A stretch of DNA of 8,589 nucleotides from NCBI GenBank assembly GCA_032229625.1, contig JAVTVZ010000127.1:1-8589 (forward strand). The letters run 5' to 3'. Shown in pieces: positions 1-8,573 of this stretch. The stretch's first letter is position 1. Each line of letters starts with the position of its first letter. The notes below the pieces were generated by a model. It ran no database searches. It saw only the letters and a list, made by a program, of their open reading frames with translations, and was not told where the DNA came from. The stretch comes from Kineosphaera sp032229625. GTDB taxonomy: Bacteria > Actinomycetota > Actinomycetes > Actinomycetales > Dermatophilaceae. A program made the translations under genes and the position numbers.

Positions 1-2
1 GC

Positions 3-767
3 GCCGGCGCCGTCGTGGCCTCCAACGCCGCGAACGCCGCGCCGACCGCTCCCGCTGCCGCCTCGGTGCAGACCGGCCACGGCACGGGCCACGGCAAGGG
101 CCACGCCAAGGGTGGCGACAAGGCCGCCGCCGGCCGCGCCGCCGTCACCTTCCTCATCGAGTGCGTCGACGACAACGTCGTCCAGACGCCGAAGACCTTC
201 ACGCTCGCCTGCGGCGACGGCAACCAGAGCCTGGAGAAGCTGGCGTGGAAGGACTGGGGCCACACCAACGCCTTCGCCACCGGCGTCGTCCGGGAGAACG
301 TCTCCTCGCCGATGTCCAAGGGCGACAAGTGGATCTCCTACCCGGTGAAGGTCAAGGCGACCGGCCTCGTCGACGGCGAGGCCTCCGCGACCTACACCAA
401 GCTCATCGTCCGCACCGTCGGCAAGGCCCCCGCCGGGGTCGACAAGCTCCAGATCTTCGACCTGCCGGGCGTCGAGGCGCAGCAGAGCGCCGACACGCAC
501 AAGAAGGCCGCGCACAAGAAGGCCGCGCACAAGAAGGCTGCGCACAAGAAGGCCGACAAGCCGGCGAAGCACATCAACGACACGCAGGGCTGGTCCGACG
601 GCCACGAGGGCATGAGCGAGGACTACATCGCCTTCGACGACGGCCACGCCGGGATGAGCGACGACGACGTCATCGTCGACGACGGCCACGCGGGCATGAG
701 CGACGACTACGTCAGCGTCGAGGACGGCCACGCGGGCATGAGCAACGACCCGGGTGTGGAGCGCTGA
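3..767 (+). CDS. Secreted repeat-tailed protein of unknown function (5'-truncated)
   Basis: The frame is open from the window edge (codons from position 3), so the true start lies upstream; the GTG at 15 is probably internal. The first residues (AGAVVASNAANAAP) look like the end of a signal peptide with an Ala-X-Ala cleavage site, so export is likely. Next come a His/Gly/Lys-rich linker (about 75-120) and a domain of about 100 residues (about 135-455) with two cysteines (codons 162 and 210) and the motifs LACGDGN and WKDWG. From memory, this resembles small secreted actinobacterial proteins of unknown function with LACADG...W..WG motifs; the cysteines could form a disulfide. The C-terminus has a basic HKKAA repeat, then four acidic 14-residue repeats, ending in TGA at 765-767. 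No enzyme motif is visible. The His, Asp and Met content would suit metal or polyanion binding, but that is conjecture. The reading frame is convincing; the function is unknown. Confidence 0.8.
   Translation, partial: AGAVVASNAANAAPTAPAAASVQTGHGTGHGKGHAKGGDKAAAGRAAVTFLIECVDDNVVQTPKTFTLACGDGNQSLEKLAWKDWGHTNAFATGVVRENVSSPMSKGDKWISYPVKVKATGLVDGEASATYTKLIVRTVGKAPAGVDKLQIFDLPGVEAQQSADTHKKAAHKKAAHKKAAHKKADKPAKHINDTQGWSDGHEGMSEDYIAFDDGHAGMSDDDVIVDDGHAGMSDDYVSVEDGHAGMSNDPGVER
498..557 (+). repeat. 15-bp tandem repeat encoding HKKAA
   Basis: Four tandem copies of a 15-bp unit (CACAAGAAGGCCGCG) start at 498, 513, 528 and 543. They differ only at a synonymous GCC/GCT and in the last codon (GAC in copy four). 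They encode HKKAA x3 then HKKAD, a strongly basic Lys/His/Ala segment like those of cell-wall- or nucleic-acid-binding tails. The period is a multiple of three, so copy number can change without a frameshift. Confidence 0.9.
597..764 (+). repeat. Four 42-bp repeats encoding an acidic 14-residue unit
   Basis: Units start at 597, 639, 681 and 723 and share the pattern DGHxGMSxD, followed by about five variable residues that are mostly acidic or hydrophobic (e.g. DYIAF, DDVIV, DYVSV). The last copy is degenerate and runs into the stop codon. Every copy keeps DGH and GMS, so selection on the peptide is likely. The repeat does not match the RTX nonapeptide (GGxGxDxxx). It follows directly after the basic HKKAA segment, giving a tail split into basic and acidic halves. 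Confidence 0.88.
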
Positions 768-840
768 CCAGCGCCCCGAGGCGGCCTGGACCGACGAAGA
801 CCTGACAGACCGGTGATCGGCCGGTGACAGAGCACTGGCC

Positions 841-863
841 CGGTCACTGACACGGCCACTGAC
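841..863 (+). repeat. Short direct repeat CGGYCACTGAC in the intergenic spacer
   Basis: CGGTCACTGAC (841-851) and CGGCCACTGAC (853-863) match at 10 of 11 positions with a 12-bp period. Related CGGTGA elements lie at 811-816 and 822-827, roughly in inverted orientation to them. The cluster sits about 50-100 bp upstream of the -35 box of the radical SAM gene and could be a regulator-binding region. No known operator consensus is recognised. Confidence 0.35.
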
Positions 864-871
864 GGGACACC

Positions 872-909
872 CCGAGGGGCCGCGGCGAGCGATCGCCGCG
901 GACCCTCGG
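872..909 (+). terminator. Strong hairpin, probable terminator of the upstream gene
   Basis: The left arm 872-888 pairs with the right arm 893-909. Seven pairs (CCGAGGG with CCCTCGG) and nine pairs (CCGCGGCGA with TCGCCGCGG) are separated by a single G/A mismatch, around a GCGA tetraloop. No long T-tract follows (only GTTTG at 912-916), which is common for terminators in GC-rich actinobacteria. It lies 104 nt past the stop of the secreted-protein gene and ends 4 nt before the next -35 box, so it could insulate the radical SAM gene from read-through. A regulatory role of the inverted repeat is the alternative. Confidence 0.6.
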
Positions 910-913
910 TCGT

Positions 914-942
914 TTGGGCCTGGCCCGCGGCTCGCCTACCCT
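914..942 (+). promoter_or_regulatory. Promoter of the radical SAM gene (leaderless)
   Basis: A -35-like TTGGGC (914-919) and a -10 TACCCT (937-942) are separated by exactly 17 bp. With the last base of the -10 box at -7, transcription should start at about 949-950, and the ATG begins at 950. No Shine-Dalgarno sequence precedes this ATG. Both facts fit a leaderless mRNA, which is common in actinobacteria. Confidence 0.6.
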
Positions 943-949
943 GGCACGC

Positions 950-2905
<1,956 letters not shown>

Positions 2906-2923
<18 letters not shown>

Positions 2924-2959
2924 CGATGCTGCAGCAGTAGCGATGCTGCAGCAGTAGCG
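2906..2959 (+). repeat. Three tandem copies of a 17-bp unit spanning a stop codon
   Basis: The unit GCGATGCTGCAGCAGTA is perfectly repeated at 2906-2922, 2923-2939 and 2940-2956, followed by GCG. Copy one encodes the end of the radical SAM protein (A-M-L-Q-Q-stop). Because 17 is not a multiple of three, each copy places ATG CTG CAG CAG TAG in a different frame, with TAGs at 2921, 2938 and 2955, so all forward frames are closed. Each unit contains the 10-bp palindrome TGCTGCAGCA (2910, 2927, 2944), and any two copies could pair into a hairpin. The repeat fills most of the 64-bp gap between two convergent genes and may act as a terminator. A further weak hairpin (2980-2985 with 2993-2998) overlaps the stop codon of the minus-strand gene. 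Confidence 0.92.
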
Positions 2960-2987
2960 TCGCCGGCCAACTCGCAGGGGCGGCGGC

Positions 2988-5900
2988 TCAGTCGCCGCTC
3001 GGTCCCGCCGGGTTGCCGCGCCAGCGCCGCCCCGGGAGGATCTGCTCGCCCTTCATGAGGAAGCTGTCGGTGTCCAGCGCCGCGCCGCGCCCGATGCGCG
3101 TGCCGTAGTGCACGAACGCGCGCACGCCCACGGTCGCGCCGGAGCCGATGACCATCGGCCCGGACGTGAAGACCCCGTGCTCGAGGGAGTGGCACTGCAG
3201 CACGCACAGGTGGTTGAGGGTGACGTCGTCGCCGAGGCGCACCATCGTGCGCTCGACGATCGTGCTGCCGTCGTCGAGCAGCCGCCGCCCGACGCGCACC
3301 CCGAGGGCGCGCAGATACCACGCCTTGAAGGGTGTGCCGTTGAACAGCGTCAGGCCCAGGGTGATGCTCATCTTCCAGAAGCGCTCGTGTGCCCAGAAGT
3401 GGTGGTGGTAGAGCGTGGAGTTGCGGGTCCGCAGCCGCCCGAAGCCCATCGAGGCCCGCTCGACGAAGACCGACCACCAGATGAGGACCCACGGCAGCGG
3501 CGCGAAGATCAGCGCGGCGACCCACAGGCCGTGCCGGTAGCTCAGCTCGAAGGCCGCCTGCATGACGATCACGGTGACGAGGGCGAGCACGAGGTGCTGG
3601 CCCAGATACAGCGCCATCGTCGTGCGGTTGTAGCGGTTCTTGCGGGCCAGCCCGTGGGCCGGGTCGCACGAGCCGATCGGCGGCACCGCGCCGCCCCCGC
3701 CGCGTCCGAGCGGGATCTCGAAGGCCGGTGAGCCCAGGAGGCCGACCCCGCTGCGCACGGGCCCGTCGAGCGGCACCGCGACCTTGGTCGCCAGCAGCAG
3801 GTCGTCGCCCAGCGGCGCTCCCGTCGGCACGTAGACGGAGTTGCCGAGGAAGTTGCGCTCGCCGAGCGTGATGCGCCGGGCGACGAAGCCGGTGTTCGTG
3901 AAGTCGAGATTGCCGAAGTGCAGACCGTCGGAGACGATCGTGCCGCCCCCGACCGTGCACAGGCCGGGGATGTCGTGGTCGACGGCCATGCCGAAGTTCG
4001 ACCCGGTCTGGACCACGGGCCGCAGCCGGTAGCCCAGGCGCGAGAGGTAGCCCACGACATACGAGCTGTCGCCGAAGAGCGCGACGAACCGAGGGATGTT
4101 CGACAGGCGCGCGACCATCCGGTAGAGCAGGTAGCGCAGCCCGTAGACCGGATACGCCTGCCCGGGGCGGATCGCCAGGGCCAGCAGCCGCGGCACGGTG
4201 AACGCGACGAGCACGGCGACGACGAGCCCGAGCGCGAAGCTCACCACGGTGACGCCGACGAGCAGCTCGTACATGTGCAGGTCCCACGGGATCGCCGAGA
4301 TGCCCAGCAGCGCCTGGATGAGGCCGGGCGTCAGCGTCTCGAGGGTGTGCACGATGAGCGAGAACAGCACGGGCGCCAGTCCGCAGAGCAGCGTCACCAG
4401 CTGGCCGGTGGCGTAGAGCGCGGGTCGCCATCGGCGGTAGGGCAGCTGGGGGCCGCGGCGGAAGGTCGTGTCGGTCGGCCGGCCCGGCACCCCGTGCCAG
4501 CGGGCGCCGTCCGGCATCGACTGGCCGGGCAGCAGCGCGGAGGCGTGCCCGAGCTGGGTGTCCTCGCCCATCGCGGTGTCGACGTCGAGCACGGCGCCGT
4601 CACCGACGTAGGCCCGCGCGCCGATGTGCACGGCGCCGAGGCGCACCCACCCGCTGTCGATGCGGTAGCCGGAGATGAGCGCCCCGCGGGAGACGACGGT
4701 GTCCGCGCCGATCGTCAGCAGGTCGGTCGTCACCGGCAGCGTGGAGTTCAGCAGCAGGACCCGCGGGCCGACGCGGGCGCCGAGGGCGCGCAGATACAGC
4801 ACGACCAGGGGCGAGCCGGCGAAGAGCCGCATCGGGTTGATCGCCAGCAGCGCCCGCACGGTCCAGAAGCGCAGGTAGGTCAGGCCCCAGGCGGGGAATT
4901 CGCGCGCCGTCCACCGCCCGACGAGCAGCCATTTCGCGAGCACCGGCAGCAGGGTCGTGGCGGCGAAGAGGCCGCCGCCGTAGGCCAGCGAGCGTAGGTA
5001 GGTGTCCACATAGGTCGGCGCCTCGACCATCCAGTGCACCGCCGGCACCGACGCGACGGCGAGCAACGCCGGGTAGCCGAGCATGACGAGCAGCTGGTAG
5101 AGGCCGCACAACGTCCAGCGCAGCGCGCTGACCTGCGGGTAGCGACGGGGAGCGCCGGCGCCGGCGGCGAGCTGCGCGAGATCGGGCCCCGCCCCCGCCC
5201 CGGGCCCCGCGGCGCGATCGGGTGCCGCGGCGCGATCCGGCGCCCCGGCACTCGTGCCGTCGCCGCCGGACGGGTCGAGCGCGACGGCCAGGTCACAGAT
5301 CCGCGGGTGCTGGTAGATGTCGGAGATCCGCACGGTCTCCAGACCGGGCAGGTCGCGGTGGCGGCGCAGCCGGGTGCAGTAGGCGGACATGCGGATCGAC
5401 GTGCCGCCGAGGTCCTCGAAGATGTGCGCGGTCACGCCGACGGACGGCACGCCGAGCACCGCGGCGAGCTCGGTGGCGAGCCGGTCCTCCAGGGCGCTCG
5501 TCGGGGCGACGACGTCGAGCGGGCCGACGGTGCGCCGCGGCGCGGACGGCGGCGGCAGCTGCTTGCGGTCGACCTTGTCGCTGGGCAGCAGCGGCAGCGT
5601 GTCGAGCTCCTCGACATACGCGGGGATCATGTAGGCGGGCAGCCGGTCGCGCAGCGACCCGACGACGGCGCCGACGTCCAGGTCCGGGCAGTCGCGGCGG
5701 CGCACGAGGTAGGCGACGAGCTCGACGACGCCCGCCTCGGGGTGATAGGGCTCGACGACGGCGGCGGCGACGCCGGGCGCCTGCAGGAGCACGGACTCGA
5801 TCTCGGTGAGTTCGATGCGGTAGCCGCGGATCTTGACCTGGGTGTCGATGCGCCCGAGGTATTCGACGCGGCCGTCGGCGTCGACGCGGCCGAGGTCGCC

Positions 5901-7244
5901 GGTGCGGTAGATGAGCCCGGAGGGGTTGTTCGGCACGCCCAAGGTGTCGGGCAGGAACGCCTTGGCGCTCTGGTCGGGCCGGTTGAGGTAGCCCGGCGAG
6001 AGCGCGACGCCGGCGAGCGCGACCTCGCCGGTCTCGCCGCGCGGCAGCGCGACGAGCCGCTCGGGGTCGAGGATCAGCGCCGTGTAGGTCGGCAGCGGCA
6101 CGCCGATCGTCACGGGCTCGTCGGGGTGCAGCGGTGTCCACGTCGCGGTGACGGTCGCCTCGGTGGGCCCGTAGACGTTGAGGAAGCGCCGATCCGGGCG
6201 CCACCAGCGGGCGATGAGGTCCTGCGGGCACGCCTCGCCGGAGACGAGCAGGAAGCGCAGGTCGGGCACGTCCTCCTCGATCGTCGCGAGCAGCGTCGGC
6301 ACGCAGCTCATCGCCGTGACGCGCCGCGCCAGGAGGAAGTCGCGCAGGTCGGGGCCGACGAGGGCGCTGCGGCCGACCTTCGGCACGAGCGTCGCGCCGG
6401 CCAGCCACGCGACCCAGATCTCCTCGACGCTGAAGTCGAAGGCGATCGTCATGCCCTGATACATCCGGTCGGAGCCGACGACGCCGTAGACCTCGTCGGC
6501 GACGCGCACGAAGTTGCAGATCGACGCGTGGCCGATCGGCACGCCCTTGGGCACCCCGGTCGATCCGGACGTGTAGATGACGTAGCAGAGCTCGTCGGGG
6601 CCCGGGTCGGGCCGACCGGGCAGCGCGTCGAGCTCCCACCGCCGGACGCGGCCCCGCGGGCGTGCGTCGATCTCGTCGGCGGCCTCGTCGAGGTAGGTCG
6701 CCGGGCATGCGGTCGGGTCGAGCGCGACGAGGCAGTCGGCGAGGTGGCGCTCGCTGAGCACCGTGCGCAGCGCGGAGTCGGCGGCGATGTAGGCGATCCG
6801 GTCGGCGGGGAAGCCCGCGTCGAGCGGCACGTAGGCCGCGCCGGCCTTGAGCGCGCCGAGCATCGCGACATAGCCGGCCAGCGGGGCGTCGAAGAGCAGC
6901 CCGACCCGGTCGCCGGGGCCGATGCCGGAGGCGAGCAGGTGCCGGGCCAGCGCATTGGCATGCCCGTCGAGCTCGTCGTAGGTGACCTGCCGGTCGGGCA
7001 GGTCGACCGCGACGGTGTCGGCGCGTCCGGCGACGGCGAGGTCGTCGCAGACGGCCTCGAAGAGGTGGTGCAGCCGCTCGCCGGGGGCCCAGCGCACCGC
7101 CTGGTCGTAGCGCTCGTCGACGAGGAGCGCGTCGGGCGGCAGCCCCGGGGAGCGGCGCGCGTCGACGTCGTGCCGCTGATCGAGCGGGCCCGCGTCGCCG
7201 GGGCGCGCGCCGACGAGCGTGGAGCGCAGGGGAGGAGGGGTCAC
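2988..7244 (-). CDS. Pls/PosA-type membrane NRPS (poly-amino-acid synthetase-like)
   Basis: The product is 1418 residues with the domain plan of epsilon-poly-L-lysine synthetase (Pls). The adenylation domain (about 55-565) has A3 IYTSGSTGVPKG (from 223), A4 FDFSVEEIW (269-277), A5 NVYGPTEAT, A7 YRTGDLGR, A8 KIRGYRIELTEIE and the A10 lysine (Lys557, SDKVDRKQLP). The thiolation domain (about 575-655) carries the phosphopantetheine serine Ser616 in LGGTS. After an Ala/Gly/Pro linker come three units, each a hydrophobic helix pair (about 709-735 and 752-776; 943-968 and 990-1020; 1211-1235 and 1238-1262) followed by a hexapeptide-like beta-helix domain (about 815-925, 1085-1180, 1310-1415). These end in HGVPG, LGSPA and RGNPA, like acyltransferases. 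There is no classical condensation or thioesterase domain. In Pls the tandem beta-helix domains join free amino acid monomers. The GTG start at 7244 is 13 nt after the upstream stop, with a weak GAGG (7256-7259) overlapping that stop, suggesting translational coupling. A GTG at codon 50 would also keep the whole adenylation domain. The architecture is firm; the substrate is inferred. Confidence 0.93.
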   Translation of the reverse strand: MTPPPLRSTLVGARPGDAGPLDQRHDVDARRSPGLPPDALLVDERYDQAVRWAPGERLHHLFEAVCDDLAVAGRADTVAVDLPDRQVTYDELDGHANALARHLLASGIGPGDRVGLLFDAPLAGYVAMLGALKAGAAYVPLDAGFPADRIAYIAADSALRTVLSERHLADCLVALDPTACPATYLDEAADEIDARPRGRVRRWELDALPGRPDPGPDELCYVIYTSGSTGVPKGVPIGHASICNFVRVADEVYGVVGSDRMYQGMTIAFDFSVEEIWVAWLAGATLVPKVGRSALVGPDLRDFLLARRVTAMSCVPTLLATIEEDVPDLRFLLVSGEACPQDLIARWWRPDRRFLNVYGPTEATVTATWTPLHPDEPVTIGVPLPTYTALILDPERLVALPRGETGEVALAGVALSPGYLNRPDQSAKAFLPDTLGVPNNPSGLIYRTGDLGRVDADGRVEYLGRIDTQVKIRGYRIELTEIESVLLQAPGVAAAVVEPYHPEAGVVELVAYLVRRRDCPDLDVGAVVGSLRDRLPAYMIPAYVEELDTLPLLPSDKVDRKQLPPPSAPRRTVGPLDVVAPTSALEDRLATELAAVLGVPSVGVTAHIFEDLGGTSIRMSAYCTRLRRHRDLPGLETVRISDIYQHPRICDLAVALDPSGGDGTSAGAPDRAAAPDRAAGPGAGAGPDLAQLAAGAGAPRRYPQVSALRWTLCGLYQLLVMLGYPALLAVASVPAVHWMVEAPTYVDTYLRSLAYGGGLFAATTLLPVLAKWLLVGRWTAREFPAWGLTYLRFWTVRALLAINPMRLFAGSPLVVLYLRALGARVGPRVLLLNSTLPVTTDLLTIGADTVVSRGALISGYRIDSGWVRLGAVHIGARAYVGDGAVLDVDTAMGEDTQLGHASALLPGQSMPDGARWHGVPGRPTDTTFRRGPQLPYRRWRPALYATGQLVTLLCGLAPVLFSLIVHTLETLTPGLIQALLGISAIPWDLHMYELLVGVTVVSFALGLVVAVLVAFTVPRLLALAIRPGQAYPVYGLRYLLYRMVARLSNIPRFVALFGDSSYVVGYLSRLGYRLRPVVQTGSNFGMAVDHDIPGLCTVGGGTIVSDGLHFGNLDFTNTGFVARRITLGERNFLGNSVYVPTGAPLGDDLLLATKVAVPLDGPVRSGVGLLGSPAFEIPLGRGGGGAVPPIGSCDPAHGLARKNRYNRTTMALYLGQHLVLALVTVIVMQAAFELSYRHGLWVAALIFAPLPWVLIWWSVFVERASMGFGRLRTRNSTLYHHHFWAHERFWKMSITLGLTLFNGTPFKAWYLRALGVRVGRRLLDDGSTIVERTMVRLGDDVTLNHLCVLQCHSLEHGVFTSGPMVIGSGATVGVRAFVHYGTRIGRGAALDTDSFLMKGEQILPGRRWRGNPAGPSGD
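5207..5237 (-). repeat. 18-bp direct repeat in the NRPS inter-domain linker
   Basis: CCGCGGCGCGATC occurs at 5207-5219 and again at 5225-5237 (period 18 bp, six codons). It encodes a repeated APDRAA in the Ala/Gly/Pro-rich linker (about residues 656-700) between the thiolation domain and the first transmembrane helix. It probably forms a flexible tether whose length can vary by in-frame slippage. Confidence 0.6.
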
Positions 7245-7257
7245 GTGCCGGTCGGCC

Positions 7258-8532
7258 TCAGCCGACGAGCGCGGTCGACGTCGTCGCCCGGTCGAGGGCG
7301 GCGTGCAGGATGTCGAGCCCCTCGTCGAGCAGCTGCGCCGGGGTCGTCAGCGGCGCGAGCACCTTGAGGACCTCGTCGTGCGGGCCGCACGTCTCGATGA
7401 GCAGACCGTGCTCGACGCAGTCGGTGCGGATCGCGGCCGCGAGCTCGCCGGAGCGGACGTCGAGGCCGAGCATCATGCCCCGCCCGCGCACCAGGGAGCC
7501 GTCGACGAGGGCGGTCATCGCGCACAGCCGCTGCGCGACCTGGGCGGAGCGCCCGGCGACCTGCGCTGCGAATCGGGAGTCGGCCCAGTACTTCTCGATG
7601 GCCACGCGCGCGGTGACGAAGGCGTGGGCGTTGCCGCGGAAGGTGCCGTTGTGCTGCCCGGGGGTCCAGATGTCGTACTGCGGGCGGGTCAGCAGCAGCG
7701 ACATCGGCAGCCCGAAGCCCGACAGCGACTTCGACAGGGCGATGATGTCGGGCACGATGCCCGCCGGCTCGGTCGAGAAGAACGTGCCGGTGCGGCCGCA
7801 GCCGGCCTGGATGTCGTCGACGATGAGCAGCGCGCCGTGCTCGGCGGCGAGGCGCGCGATCGAGCGCAGCCACGCCGGTGACGCGGTGGCCAGCCCACCC
7901 TCGCCCTGCACGGTCTCCAGCAGGATCGCCGCGGGCGGCTGGACCCCCGAGGAGGCGTCGGCGAGCAGGTCGGCGAGCATCGCGGCGGTGTCGATGTCGG
8001 GGCCGAAGTAGCCGTCGTAGGGCATCCGGGTCACGCCGTGCAGCCCGGGCGTCGCGCCCCGGAAATACGCGTTGGCGGTCGCGGCGAGGGCGCCGGTGCT
8101 GACGCCGTGGAAGCCGCGCGTGAAGGCGATGATCTGCTCGCGGCCGGTGACCAGGCGCGCGAGCTTCATGGCGGCCTCGACGGCGTTGGCGCCGGTCGGG
8201 CCGGTGAACTGGCAGCGGTGGTCCATGCCGCGCGGGCGCAGGATCGAGCGCTCGAAGGCCGCGAGGAAGTCGCGCTTGGCCTGCGTCGTCAGGTCGAGGC
8301 CGTGGGCGATGCCGTCGCCGCCGATGTAGCTCAGCAGCGCGGCCTTCATGTCCTCGTCGTTGTGCCCGTAGTTCAGCGAGCCGGCGCCGGCGAGGAAGTC
8401 GATGTAGCGGCGGTCGTCGGCCGTCCACAGCAGGCTCCCCTTGGCCCGCGTGATGACGGGCGTGAACCAGCGGCAGTAGCTGCGCGCCTGCGACTCCCGC
8501 CGATCGATGACATGCGAAGTCCCGACGTCCAT
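7258..8532 (-). CDS. ectB: L-2,4-diaminobutyrate:2-oxoglutarate aminotransferase (EctB-type)
   Basis: A 424-residue class III, PLP-dependent aminotransferase, close to the usual EctB length. It should convert L-aspartate-4-semialdehyde plus glutamate to L-2,4-diaminobutyrate (DABA) plus 2-oxoglutarate in the cytosol. EctB-type signatures run along its length: SYCRWF, YIDFLAGAGSLNYGHND, DGIAHGLDLTTQAKR, QFTGPTGANAVEAAMKLAR (phosphate-binding region), MPYDGYFG, LETVQGEGG, IVDDIQAGCGRTGTFFS (Asp239 contacts the PLP ring nitrogen), LSKSLSGFGLP (Lys268, the Schiff-base lysine) and HNGTFRGNAHAF. All key residues are present. The ATG at 8532 has a good ribosome-binding site. The gene is immediately upstream of the Pls-type NRPS in one operon, which suggests that DABA feeds that enzyme. 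The rest of the ectoine pathway (ectA, ectC) is not in the window, though an upstream ectA cannot be excluded. The symbol reflects family similarity; the role here may be polymer precursor supply rather than osmolyte synthesis. Confidence 0.93.
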   Translation of the reverse strand: MDVGTSHVIDRRESQARSYCRWFTPVITRAKGSLLWTADDRRYIDFLAGAGSLNYGHNDEDMKAALLSYIGGDGIAHGLDLTTQAKRDFLAAFERSILRPRGMDHRCQFTGPTGANAVEAAMKLARLVTGREQIIAFTRGFHGVSTGALAATANAYFRGATPGLHGVTRMPYDGYFGPDIDTAAMLADLLADASSGVQPPAAILLETVQGEGGLATASPAWLRSIARLAAEHGALLIVDDIQAGCGRTGTFFSTEPAGIVPDIIALSKSLSGFGLPMSLLLTRPQYDIWTPGQHNGTFRGNAHAFVTARVAIEKYWADSRFAAQVAGRSAQVAQRLCAMTALVDGSLVRGRGMMLGLDVRSGELAAAIRTDCVEHGLLIETCGPHDEVLKVLAPLTTPAQLLDEGLDILHAALDRATTSTALVG

Positions 8533-8538
8533 GGCAGT

Positions 8539-8544
8539 TCCCCC
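8539..8544 (-). promoter_or_regulatory. Ribosome-binding site of the aminotransferase gene
   Basis: Read on the minus strand, GGGGGA lies 6 nt before the ATG whose first base is at 8532. This supports that start over later in-frame candidates. Confidence 0.65.
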
Positions 8545-8573
8545 AGATCCCTGTGGTGTGGCGTGAGCAAGGC

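Noticed and set aside
597..764. RTX calcium-binding repeats
   Set aside because: The unit is 14 residues with DGHxGMSxD, not the GGxGxDxxx nonapeptide, and lacks the glycine spacing.
914..949. TTG start that would extend the radical SAM protein by 12 residues
   Set aside because: The TTG is part of the -35 box of a well-spaced promoter, and the family N-terminus matches the ATG at 950.
3918..4997. 359-codon plus-strand frame inside the NRPS gene
   Set aside because: It is antisense to the transmembrane and beta-helix region, composed mainly of His/Gln/Arg/Asp/Glu, and has no motif.
5034..7367. 777-codon open frame on the plus strand opposite the NRPS
   Set aside because: It lies antisense to a convincingly annotated adenylation/thiolation domain. 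Its translation is low-complexity Arg/Ala/Asp/Gly/Val/Gln with no recognisable motif. Long antisense frames are expected in DNA this GC-rich.
7258..8532. Part of a standard ectoine osmolyte cluster
   Set aside because: The next downstream gene is an NRPS rather than ectC, and no ectA or ectD is seen. An upstream ectA outside the window cannot be excluded, so this is only provisionally rejected.
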